64,000 nucleotides of DNA, from positions 2,749,501-2,813,500 of the forward strand of contig JAFFSR010000351.1 in NCBI GenBank assembly GCA_017163975.1, given 5' to 3'. Numbering within the stretch: position 1 is the stretch's first letter; every line of letters begins with the position of its first letter. Source of the stretch: Anastatus disparis (Eukaryota > Arthropoda > Insecta > Hymenoptera > Eupelmidae). A model generated the notes under the pieces. It searched no databases and was not told the origin of the DNA. It saw nothing but the letters and a program-made list of their open reading frames with translations. A program made the translations under genes and the position numbers. This document shows, piece by piece, positions 53,166-63,380 of this stretch.

Positions 53166-54172
53166 TTCTCTCTCTGAAAGTAGACTAACATCGTTTTCTT
53201 CAAGCTTCTCATAAACCTGTCTGTGTTTACTGCATTTTTTGCCCACGGGCGTTTTGTTACAGGTTTTCTGCAAGCGCAAACTGCAGAGCTTTAACTAATA
53301 TATAAATCATCAATTTATTCAGCTCTGCAATAACAAAACTACGTATTTTTTTTGTACTGGTGCCAATTTTGAGGTTAAGTACGAACGAGGTTTGAGGTTA
53401 GAGTTGCTACTTTGTGCCGCTAGTTGTCTACTTCTCAACAATACGTGCTGAGTTTGTTCGAATTTAAAAAGAGCTAGAATTTAGAGGTTTTTCCTGTTTT
53501 GATGATAGTATTCGAGGTCGAGAAGAGGCTGAGGAACAATTTAGACCATCATCGTGACACTGTAAAATTGCTTGGGTCTCAAGTTTAGGGTATCGAATTA
53601 CCCCTAAGTAAGTAGTACGTATCAACGATAGTGGAAACATAGATATCGACCTTGCTGCTGCAAGCGAAAATTGCAGAGGTTCTACCTAGATAATAGTTTT
53701 CATCTATGCGAGTACCATCTTTTTTATCTGGATTGCTTTCTCTGCAGCTACAACTCATCGGATACATGCTTAGTTTATTCGAATGAGCTGTATGATTGCA
53801 CTGGTTACTGCTTGATTTGATTAAGGCCTCAAGATTCCCGTGCAGTGCGCATTCTAAATTGATGCGTACTCACGGTGGTACGTATCTCTCCTGAACATAA
53901 TTATTGTTTTGCTCTAGTGTCTTGCACTTCTTTATATTTTTTCCATTGCCTTTTTGAGGTAAAGTTCCGGCATTGTAACTACTACGCTGCTGCCACTTTT
54001 TGCAGTGAGGTTGACTTTGGCTGCATATTTTTGAAATTGAGATTATTGACTATTACGCTATTGAATTGGACACACTGTGGAGTTTCAACTTAGTACTGCC
54101 AGCTGTCTACTTCTCAGCAGTACAGTAACTGTATACACTTGGAGGTGAGTGTTTGATGTCTGATGTCTTTAA
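53166..54172 (+). other. Putative LINE 5' UTR
   Basis: Non-coding, with recurrent phrases TTTCTGCAAGCGCAAACTGC / CTGCTGCAAGCGAAAATTGC and CTACTTCTCAACAATACG / CTACTTCTCAGCAGTACAG. Internal repetition is common in LINE 5' UTRs. It is directly followed by the ORF1 start. The exact 5' edge was not found. Confidence 0.4.
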
Positions 54173-55153
54173 GTGCGCTCACGTGTTAGTATGGTGAATT
54201 GTTCTCGCTGTAATCTTTCAGCTTTACGTACAAATTTAACTCATCTATGCAAAAACTGCACTTCTATATATCATATTAAGTGTTGTGAGAACTCGTGGTA
54301 TCTAAGCGAGAATATCATAGTTTGTTGTGTGAAGGAGAAGTTTAGGAAAAGAAAACCGACAGACGTGTGCTCGCGTGCATTGGCTACTGAGGACATAACT
54401 TTCTCTCAGCCTTTCGAATCTCCTTAATCTAATCAGTGTTCTCAAAAAAGGAGCGCGGCATCTATACTTCACTCCCTCGAGCCGTCACTAAAATGACGCT
54501 GTCGGTCAGAGTCAAGCTCTTCCTCCTCCTCTGCTAATAGTATAGTGTTGGCCGTGGACTGTCATCAGTTAGCTACCTCCAGTCCCTCTCGATTTTCTCA
54601 CTCTTTCCATGGCAAACCTCTTTATTCTCCTAGTCACTTAGTCATTATATCACCTCCCGAATACTTTGCGGCTTTTGCAGCTGAATGCAATTAGAAATTT
54701 GACCAACAAATGACTATGTCAAGCCAGTTGCTACAGGCGACTAATAAGTTGTTAGAATTCAACAACAAGATAGCGGCTGAGGTTGGTGCCCTTAGGACTG
54801 AGCTGGGCGAGGTAAAGCTCTCTTTTCCAGGACTGGAAAAGCGTTACGACGCTCTATCTGATTGCTTAGATCATCACATTGCCACACGCTCTTCAATAGG
54901 TGGTCCTTTGTTGCGTAACTCCTGTGAGATACTCTTCTCGGGTATTCCTACTACTGTCTTTCTAACCAACAAAGAAATTACCAAGACAGTTTTAGATGCT
55001 ATAGGGCTTAATTTCGGAGGAAATTTTCTTATTGATACTCGTGAGTGGCTGCCTGCTATCACTATGCAAACTGACCAGCCAGAATGCTCTCAATCTCATA
55101 ATTTTAGATCTTTTGTTGGTCGTTCACATCTGACGCAGTTCGTGATAGCATAA
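54173..55153 (+). pseudogene. LINE ORF1: Cys-rich (PHD-like) domain, coiled coil
   Basis: From ATG at 54173 or 54191, NCSRCN, CKNCTSIYHIKCCE and CCVKEK show the C4HC3-like spacing of PHD-type fingers found in ORF1 of CR1/L2-related LINEs. After a TAA at 54425 and a further stop (TAG at 54691), the same frame continues with QLLQATNKLLEFNNKIAAEV and LRTELGEVKLSFPGLEKRY, a coiled coil, and then EILFSGIP. A small shift near 55140 leads to RDSIIEASPKLRNFSSSKLF and GIGGNGKKI, probably the ORF1 C-terminus. Such ORF1 proteins bind element RNA. Confidence 0.7.
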
Positions 55154-55289
55154 TAGAGGCGTCACCTAAACTACGTAATTTTTCTTCCTCAAAATTGTTT
55201 GGCATTGGTGGCAATGGAAAAAAAATTTGCTCGTCCAATTTGTCCCATACTAGTGTAAATTTTACTAAGGAAGGCTACAGCTGTATACA

Positions 55290-57836
55290 GAGATCTTAAC
55301 TATCAACGGCCGATAGTACGCAACTTAACGGTCTGTATGCGTCCTTATAAAAATGTTGTAATATCTGGTGATTTGAATATAAATTTTCTATCTAATAGCT
55401 ATTTTACTGACACTTTCCGTTCAGCTATTGAATCATTAGCTCTTTATGTGGTTCCATCTGAACCTACACATCACACCTTGACATTTGAATATTCTTGCCA
55501 TTCATGGATTGACTTATCCATCATTAATGATGACAGCTCTCTGTTATCATATAATAAATCAACAGCACCTTTTATTGCAGGTCATGATCTTATTACAATC
55601 ACGTTTAGAGCATACAAGCCACCAAATACAACAAGAAAAATCTTTTATAGAAAGTTTTCTAATTTAAATTGTGTTAGTTTAACTGAAACTATTTTACGTA
55701 ATCTCTTAATAAAAACGCAAGTGAGCCATGCGACTTCTAGTTCAAATAACGAACTTATTAATGGTCTGGTAAATGGTTTGTCTTCTGTTCTTGTTTCGTC
55801 ATTTGATAAATGTTCACCACTTGAATCTCACAATCTAACGATCAAGAAAAAACCCTGGGTCACTTTAGATATTCATGCTAAAATGAAGGAGCGTGATAGA
55901 GCATATTGCTCAGCAGCACGTTCAGGCTCTATCCTATCTATAGCTCGCTATCGAAGACTTCGTGGGGAGGTCTCAAATGCTCTTGGCACGGCTAAAAATG
56001 AATTTATTTCAAATCGTTTGTCTACGTCGTCGAATTCAACAAATCGTTGGATAACCTTACACGAGATAGGGCTTTCTAACAAGATTTTACCCTCATCACT
56101 GCAATATTTTTCATCTAAAGCTCTATTAACTCACTATACGTCTATCTCATCAACATCTTCTGTTCTTTCTGATAGTGAGATTAATAAAGTGCTTGCTGTT
56201 CCATTACGCAGTGATTTTCCTGTCTTTGAATTTACACAGGTCGACTACTCTGTCACTGAGACATTTCTACGACTGGCTTTCTCAAAAGCTGTAGGGCCTG
56301 ATGATCTATCAACAGGTATGTTGAAGATCACTCTGAATTCTTTAGCCCCATACCTGACTTTCATAGTCAATGTATCGTTATCTTCTGGAATATTTCCGGA
56401 CCCGTGGAAACGAACTTTCCTTCTTCCGTTGGCTAAAACAAATAAATTGAATTCTCCTTCACAAACTCGACCTATTGCTAAACTCTGTAAAGTTTCAAAA
56501 GTTCTGGAAAAAATTGTGCATACACAATTAAATGCTCATATTGAAGCTAATGCTCTGCTTGATTGTTTACAGACGGGTTTTCGAAAAGCCAATAGTACGC
56601 AGACAGCTCTTTTAAAACTTCTTGAGGATGCTCGTCTTGCTATTGACAAGCGTATGATAACAATGTTGCTTTTATTTGATTTTTCGAGGGCCTTCGATAC
56701 AGTGCCTCATACACGTCTACTATATAAGCTTCGATCTTTAAACTGTTCTGACACAGTTATACGCTGGTTTTCGTCCCATTTAAGAAACAGATTTTATGCT
56801 GTCCCTGATCTTGACAATCGAGTGGGCAATTGGATCTCATGTACGGCGGGTGTACCTCAGGGTAATGTCCTGAGTCCCTTGCTCTTCTCAATCTTTATGA
56901 ATGATCTTTCTTCAATTCTAGTCAAAGCTCAGCATATTCTTTTTGACGATGATCTCCAATTGTATCATTCTTTTCTTCCTGCAAAATTAGAGGAAGGGAT
57001 TAATCTCATGAATCATGAAGTGGCTGCAGTGGTCAAGTGGGCTGATGAAAATAATCTTACTCTAAACCCTAATAAGATGCAGGGTATTTTTCTGGGTAGT
57101 GAGCAATTCATATCGAGAATTGATCTTTTATCATGTCCTCCTATTCTGGTGAATGATGTGTCTGTTTCTATTACAGATGTTAAAAACTTGGGAGTCTGGA
57201 TTAATAGCACATTAAATTAGAATAAGCAGGTTAATTCGGTTGTTGGTCAAGTTTTTGGTACTCTCAAATTTCATAGGCATGCATTGTCCAGAAAAGTTAG
57301 AAATAAGCTGGTTGAGGCATTGATTTTTCCAATTCTTGATTATTGATGTGTGGTTTATGATTATCTGCCACAGACATTGAATCTTAAACTCCATCGTGCT
57401 CTTAATACATGTGTTAGATTCGTGTATAGCAATATTGGATGGCAGGACAGAGTCACTCCTTTTCGCCTTGATCACGGATGAATATCAGTCAAAAATAGGC
57501 AACTTTACTTTAAAATGGTACTTGCCCATTCTATTGTTTCCTATCAAAATCCGACATATTTAGCAACAAAATTTTGTCGTGCTAATATTGATACAATGGT
57601 CAGATCTTCTAGTGGACAACCTATGAGACTGCTTATCTGTCCTGTTGTCCGCACTGCGGCGATGCTCAACTCTTTTGTTTCGTCAGCATTCTCTTTTATT
57701 AACAATAATGTTGATATATTCACTGGTTTTGGAGTGGGAATGACACAGGTTTTAAAGGTACGACTAATTAACAAATTCCTTCTTGATGAGCACACTGAAT
57801 GGCAAAATACATTAAACGTTGAGTTTACTTGATATC
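55290..57836 (+). pseudogene. LINE ORF2: endonuclease remnant, RT and C-terminal domain
   Basis: The frame starts abruptly with YKNVVISGDLNIN, the middle of an APE endonuclease. The N-terminal third with its catalytic Glu is missing. HSWIDLSII and AGHDLITI follow (end of the nuclease). The RT shows FSKAVGPDDLSTGML, QTRPIAKLCKVSKVLEKIV, DCLQTGFRKANSTQ, LLFDFSRAFDTVPHTRLL, GVPQGNVLSPLLFSIFMNDL and HILFDDDLQLY, where YADD has become FDDD with both Asp kept. Then come stops: TAG at 57218 in place of a Trp codon, TGA at 57345 and TGA at 57479. The C-terminal part runs to 57830. Confidence 0.9.
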
Positions 57837-58344
57837 ATAAATTAAGTTACTCTACCATAAAAATATAAAATCTGGACCTCAGTGGGTTGCTTTTTCTGTG
57901 CTGCTGTGATTGATAAGACAATCAGTTCTGTTATAACATCGTTTTCTTAAATGCTATATGTCTGTTATATATACTTCAGCTTCTATATATTTTGTGTCTA
58001 CGCGATGCTTAACTCTTTTGTTTCGTCAGCATTCTCTTTTATTAACAATAATGTTGATATATTCACTGGTTTTGGAGTGGGAATGACACAGGTTTTAAAG
58101 GCACGACTAATTAACAAATTCCTTCTTGATGAGCGCACTAAATGGCAAAATACATTAAACATTGAGTTTACTTGATATCATAAATTAAGTTACTCTACCA
58201 TAAAAATATAAAATCTGGACCTCAGTGGGTTGCTTTTTCTGTGCTGCTGTGATTGATAAGACAATCAGTTCTGTTATAACATCGTTTTCTTAAATGCTAT
58301 ATGTCTGTTATATATACTTTAGCTTCTATATATTTTGTGTCTAC
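57661..58344 (+). repeat. Tandem duplication of the LINE 3' end (342 bp period)
   Basis: 57661-58002 is repeated almost exactly at 58003-58344 (GATGCTCAACTCTTTTG / GATGCTTAACTCTTTTG at the starts, TGTGTCTACGCGA at both ends). The second unit repeats the last coding part and 3' UTR. Few differences indicate a recent event. Confidence 0.92.
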
Positions 58345-58687
58345 GCGAAGAAAATTATAAATATTAATATACTACTGTTATAAACGTTGAATTTACAACT
58401 AGCTTAATTTACCTCGCTCCTAACGTCGCTCGGTTGAATTTTCATGTATTATATTATTATGTATAAATTAGCCAATTTTAAAATGAAAAAGTATTTGACG
58501 TTTACAACTGCACGGAGAAAGGAAAGTATTGTTAAAATAGGTTCTAAATCTATTATATCTAATTTATGTACTAAGGTATTTGAAATAAAAGTGACAATAA
58601 AATTGTAATTAGTACATAGCTTGAATTTTAGGGACTAATGTTGGTACTATTATATTATTAAGTAAAAGCATAAATTTTAGATGCTTA

Positions 58688-59373
58688 CTAGGAGAGGATC
58701 CTTTGTTTGGGTCACGGATCTTGCTGTAACTTGCGGATATGTTTTTATACATAAAATCGTGAAAAAAGCCGCGAGCATTCAATCTAAAGCTAGATCATTC
58801 CAAAATTATGAGCTATTTTATTCAATTTATTTAAAAAATCATTGTTTATAATATTGAATATTACTCCCCAATGGGACCTTCTAGATTCATTCTGCCAAAT
58901 TCTAATAAAAGTTGAGATTAAACCGTTTTGATTTAAAAAAAACGTGTTCAATAAGCTCAACCCGTTCAAAAGTTATGGAAAAATAATAATTGTCTCAAAA
59001 ATTGTTATAATAATTAGCATAAAATTGTACTTGAATTTCCATAAAATTATTGTGTTAAATTTTTCATGTATTTCATTTTGCTATAACTTTTGAACGGTTT
59101 GAGTTTTTTTTTAACACGTTCTTTTTTAATCGAAAGGATTTAATCTCAACTTTTAGTAGAATTTTGCAGGATGAACCTAGAAGGTCCCATCAGAGAGTAA
59201 TATTCAATATTATAAACAATGATTTTTTAAAGAAATTGAACAAAATAGCTCATAATCTTGGGATGATCGAGCGTTAGACCAAATACTCGCGGCTTTTTTC
59301 ATAATTTTATGTATAAAAACATATCCGCAAATTACAGCAAGATCCGTGACCCAAACAAAGGGTCCTCTCCTAG
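58688..59373. mobile_element. Palindromic MITE E5 (TTA target duplication)
   Basis: From CTAGGAGAGGATCCTTTG to its complement, with TTA at 58685-58687 and 59374-59376. Base repeat copy 1 has the intact site GATGCTTAGTGTC at about 26610-26622. This proves the 3-bp duplication for this family. The arms meet near 59020 and include CTATAACTTTTGAACGGTTT-type sequence. Confidence 0.93.
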
Positions 59374-59816
59374 TTAGTGTCTTTTTTTCGATAGTAAAAC
59401 TGACATTCCACCTACTCGATTCAAGATCAATATTTTCCAGAAAATGTGATTTTTTTAGGTATTTTCCTTTCTCTGTGTGCGCATGTGCAAATTCTAGGTT
59501 GGAACTTGATAATCTTCAGTATTCACAAGATTGAGATTCGTTTATAAGATTGGAATTCATAAACGTGATTTCAGTATTGAGTATAACTTGGAACTCGAGT
59601 ATCTTTACTTGGGTATCAGCAGTTATTTTTGTTGGGTGGGGTGTAGAGTTGAAAAAAGTGGAAAATGGGTGTAAAATGAGTAGAAAATGGGTGTAATTAA
59701 ATAGAAGGGTGGAAAATAAGAATTCTATGGGTAAGATATGAAGGGTCAACGACTAAATTTTTTTAAAAACTATATTATATAGAATGATCTATATCTCATT
59801 TTATTATAAAAAGTTT

Positions 59817-60262
59817 TCGCCAACGTTATCGACGCTGCCACCATGTATAACAATCAATCGTGGCCCCTGTAAGCTATAATATAGCTGAAATTTAGTTAGA
59901 ATAGGAGCTACAAGTTAACTAAAAATTGGCTAAAAAATAGCTTATAATTGTATAAAAGTTAGCTAAAAGTTAGTTAAAACTAAGCAGAAGTAGGATAAAT
60001 TTACCTGAAAATTAGCTGAATTTATTTATAAAGTCAGTTCACCAACGTTATCGACGTTGCCACCATGTATAACAATCAATCGTGGCCCCTGTAAGCTATA
60101 ATATAGCTGAAATTTAGTTAGAATAGGAGCTAAAAGTTAACTAAAAGTTTGCTGAAAAATAACTGAAAATTGTATAAGAGTTAGCTAAAAGTTAGTTAAA
60201 ACTAAGCAGAAGTAGGATAAATTTACCTAAAAATTAGCTGAATTTATTCATAAAGTCAGTTC
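59817..60262 (+). repeat. 222-bp tandem duplication in base repeat copy 2
   Basis: CCAACGTTATCGACGCTGCC at about 59819 recurs as CCAACGTTATCGACGTTGCC at about 60041. The unit carries the TTAGCTAA-word array. Copy 1 has a single unit (about 27600-27830). Confidence 0.88.
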
Positions 60263-61943
60263 AGTTATACAAAATTTAGATAAAAATTAACAATACGTCA
60301 GTCCAAAATTAGCTGATTGAGTGAAATTTAGCTGCATTTAGAGATACGCTGTCAACAAAAAGTTCTCTCTGCTGTCTAGAAGCTAGTCAAGTGTGGACTC
60401 TAATATTATATTATAATTGAAGTCTATATTTTAAAGAAAAGAGAAAATTAAGTAGGGGAACCAAAGATGGAGGGGTAAAAGAAAAATGAAGGAAGAAAGA
60501 ATAGAGAGTGAAAAAAAGATAATAAAACAAAATATAGTGAAACATAGATGAAGAGAGAAATACCTATACTAAAGCCCACATAAGTCCCAAGAATAAGGCC
60601 CAAAAAAGTGCTTGTATATGATAACTACTTATTATATAGGACTCAATAAAAATTGCTATTTTTATTACGGAAAAATGCGCAAATCCGTAGGAGCCAAGAA
60701 CTGTAGAAAAAGGTAGTTTCACTTTAATATATAATAACTACTAATTATATAGGAAACAATATAAAAAGAAAATCTTGTTGCAAGAATAATTACACATACC
60801 CTTAGAGCTTATTTACTATGGAGGAAGCATGCCGTGTTAAAAAGTGGTGTCAACTTTAGGTAGAAAGAAAGAAAATATTAACTTAAATCCTATCTCTCTC
60901 GCGTAACGCTCCCGTAAGCGCTGCACCAGAGAGACAGTATTTAAGTATTTATTTTCTTTCTTTTTCACATCATCTTTAAAATATCCACCAATTTAACATA
61001 TGACATGCTGTCTCCACGTAAATATACTCGAAGCACATACCTAAAAAATGCTCGAATCCGAAGAACCGGAGATAAGTAGAAAAAGATGGTAAATATTTTA
61101 ATTACAATATTATTTAAAATTCACTGAAAAGTAAATTAACTTTAGAATATTCAATTTAAATAAACGTTATTGTATATGTAAACAAATATTAAGGAAAAGC
61201 TTAAGTTTATTACACATACAATATAAGGTTAAGTTTAAATATGTCATATATGGAATGTCATGTAGTTCTGTTCGATTACATGCATACAATTAACTTCACC
61301 GATTTTCAATAAAGAGAAAATATGTGTGGTTTAATATTTGAAATAAAAGTAACAAAAACGACAACAACAAATAAATTTTGTACATAGATTTAGTTTATAC
61401 TAAAAATCAGTGAAACTAAATAATATAAAGTAATTGAATAGAACCAGGAACTTAAAAAAAATAGAAAACTTAAGCTTTATTTCCAAGAATATTTCTTATT
61501 CAATAGTATATTTTTCACCTAGGGAAAAAAGTAAAGAATTTCCTGAATCGTATGTAAATTGTAAGGCATAGTTCACAAAAGTCAAAAATTGAGCTCGACT
61601 TTATAGGTAACCGTGAGTATCTCGTATTATTTCGAACTTGAGTATCGTTTGGATATTGAATTCAGTAGATATTGGACAACAAAATTTTAAAACGTGTAAC
61701 GTGTAATATCATTGAAGAACAGCTCTTATCTTTAGATTCTTGACCTTAATATATGACTATTATTTTGAACAATAAAATTGAAAATAAACCTTTTTGCGTA
61801 AAACATACTTAAAAACAAATTTCGTGTTTATTTCTAATTATAATATCTTCACATATGTTTTTTATACATATGAAATACTGAATTTAAATACACAATAATA
61901 AGATTAAAATAAAATATTTTGGTTATCTTAAAATTCGAATATT

Positions 61944-62592
61944 ACCCTAGTGAAAATCAGTTTTGCTAATAATAACAAACAACTGCTAATAACTGTTATA
62001 AATAGTTTAGTTTGAGACAGAAGTAGCGGTTATTTGCAATTAATAGCAGCTATCATCAATTATTAGCAGTTATTAGCAATTATTAGCATTCATAAGCAGT
62101 TATTTGCTATTTTATTAACAGTTATTAACAGTTGCTTGCGTTTTTTTACAGTTATTTGCAATTTCTTGCAATTATTTACAATTATTAACAATTATACGCT
62201 TTCTGAAAAATTTTTTAATTTTTTATATATAGGAAAAAATTTCCAAAACAATAAATTTTTATGAATAACTATTATTCACTATAAATAACTGCAAATTTCT
62301 GCAAATAATTACAAAAATCAGAAAATAATTGCAAATAACTGCAAGAATCCGCAAATAACGGTAAATAACTGCAAAAATAAAAAAATTACTGCAAGTAACT
62401 GTTACTATCATCTTAATTTTTAAAAATTATATTGTACAAAATTGTTGTGCTTATAAATGTTAATAACTGTTAATAACTGCAAATAACTACTATCAACTGC
62501 AAATACCGCTACTTCTGTCTCAAACTAAACTATTTATAACAGTTATTAGCAGTTGCTTGCAGTTATTAGCAAAACTGATTTTCACTAGGATT
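61944..62592. mobile_element. Fold-back element with AGTTATTAGC-word interior
   Basis: CCTAGTGAAAATCAGTTTTG at the left faces its inverse at the right. Next to each end ATAAATAGTTTAGTTTGAGA and GAAGTAGCGGT pair. The inner arms are loose repeats of AGTTATTAGCAATT and TGCAAATAACTG. It sits between the end of base repeat copy 2 and the copia fragment, and its target duplication was not resolved. Confidence 0.85.
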
Positions 62593-62622
62593 GATATTAT
62601 AATTGATGAATAAATCCTTAAT

Positions 62623-63380
62623 ATGAAAAGGATAAAATGTTTCAGATCAGACAATGGTACTGAAATTTAAAATTGCGAGTCCAAGCAAATTCTAGATCAA
62701 TTAGGCATATTTCATAGTAAGACATGTGCATGTACTCCACAACAGAATGGTCGCATAGAGCGAGAGATGCGCACAGTTGTGGAAGCAGTCAGATCAGTTA
62801 TTCATAGTAAGGATTTTAATGAAAATTTATGGGCTGAAGCTATGTACTACGTAGTTTTTACCCTTAATCAGACTGGCACAAGTAGTGTAAAAGATAAGGC
62901 ACCAGCTCAATTATGGTTTGGTCGACAGATTGATGTTAACAAGTTAAAAATATTTGGAAGTGAATGCTATGTATTAATTCAAGATCATAAAAGAAGAAAA
63001 ATGGATAAGAAATCGGAAAAGGGATTATTTGTAGGTTATGATCTGGATTCACCTAGCTACAAAATTTACCTAGAAAGTAAAAATGATGTTATAAGTTCTG
63101 AAAATGTAGTATTTAATGAAAAACCAAATATTGTGCAAAGTAGTATAGGAACCAAATTGAACTGTGATAATTCTGAAGAATTGTCTGATGAAAGAAATGA
63201 AAATTCAGATAAAGATAAGCATGAAAATCAACCTGAAGATAGAAATGATAATAATGTAAATAATCTTTTAGATGATATGCAAGGCAATGTAGAAAATCCT
63301 TCAAAGAAAATTAATCAACCAATAAGGAGACTACGAGATCGTAGTAAAATAAAAATGCCAATAAAATATCATGATTATCA
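62623..63380 (+). pseudogene. Copia integrase, C-terminal part
   Basis: FRSDNGTEI has the second catalytic Asp, followed by TAA at 62668. CTPQQNGRIEREMRTVVEA contains the catalytic Glu in the GxxER form seen in copia. ENLWAEAMYYVVFTLNQTG, PAQLWFGRQ, LKIFGSECYVL and EKGLFVGYD follow in the expected order. Then comes the acidic linker (SDERNENSDKDKHENQPEDR) and RLRDRSKIKMPIKY. The first catalytic Asp is upstream and absent. Confidence 0.9.

Larger units (their letters stand above)
53166..57836 (+). mobile_element. Longer LINE copy, internally deleted
   Basis: Likely 5' UTR (53166-54172), then ORF1 with a PHD-like Cys/His domain and a coiled coil, then ORF2 lacking the N-terminal endonuclease, then the C-terminal domain. 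The left boundary is uncertain; the 5' part has two partly repeated sections (TAGTTGTCTACTTCTCAACA near 53410 and AGCTGTCTACTTCTCAGCAG near 54100). ORF1 and ORF2 are brought together by a deletion. Related to the LINE at 50885 but clearly a different family. Confidence 0.85.
58398..61943 (+). repeat. Base repeat copy 2
   Basis: Homologue of the non-inserted parts of 24929-42434. It contains only MITE E5 and a 222-bp internal tandem duplication, and so gives empty sites for element F, the 77-bp MITE, element C and the TTAA MITE of copy 1. A deletion relative to copy 1 lies near 58487, where about 260 bp of copy 1 is absent. Non-coding; nature unknown. Confidence 0.85.
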
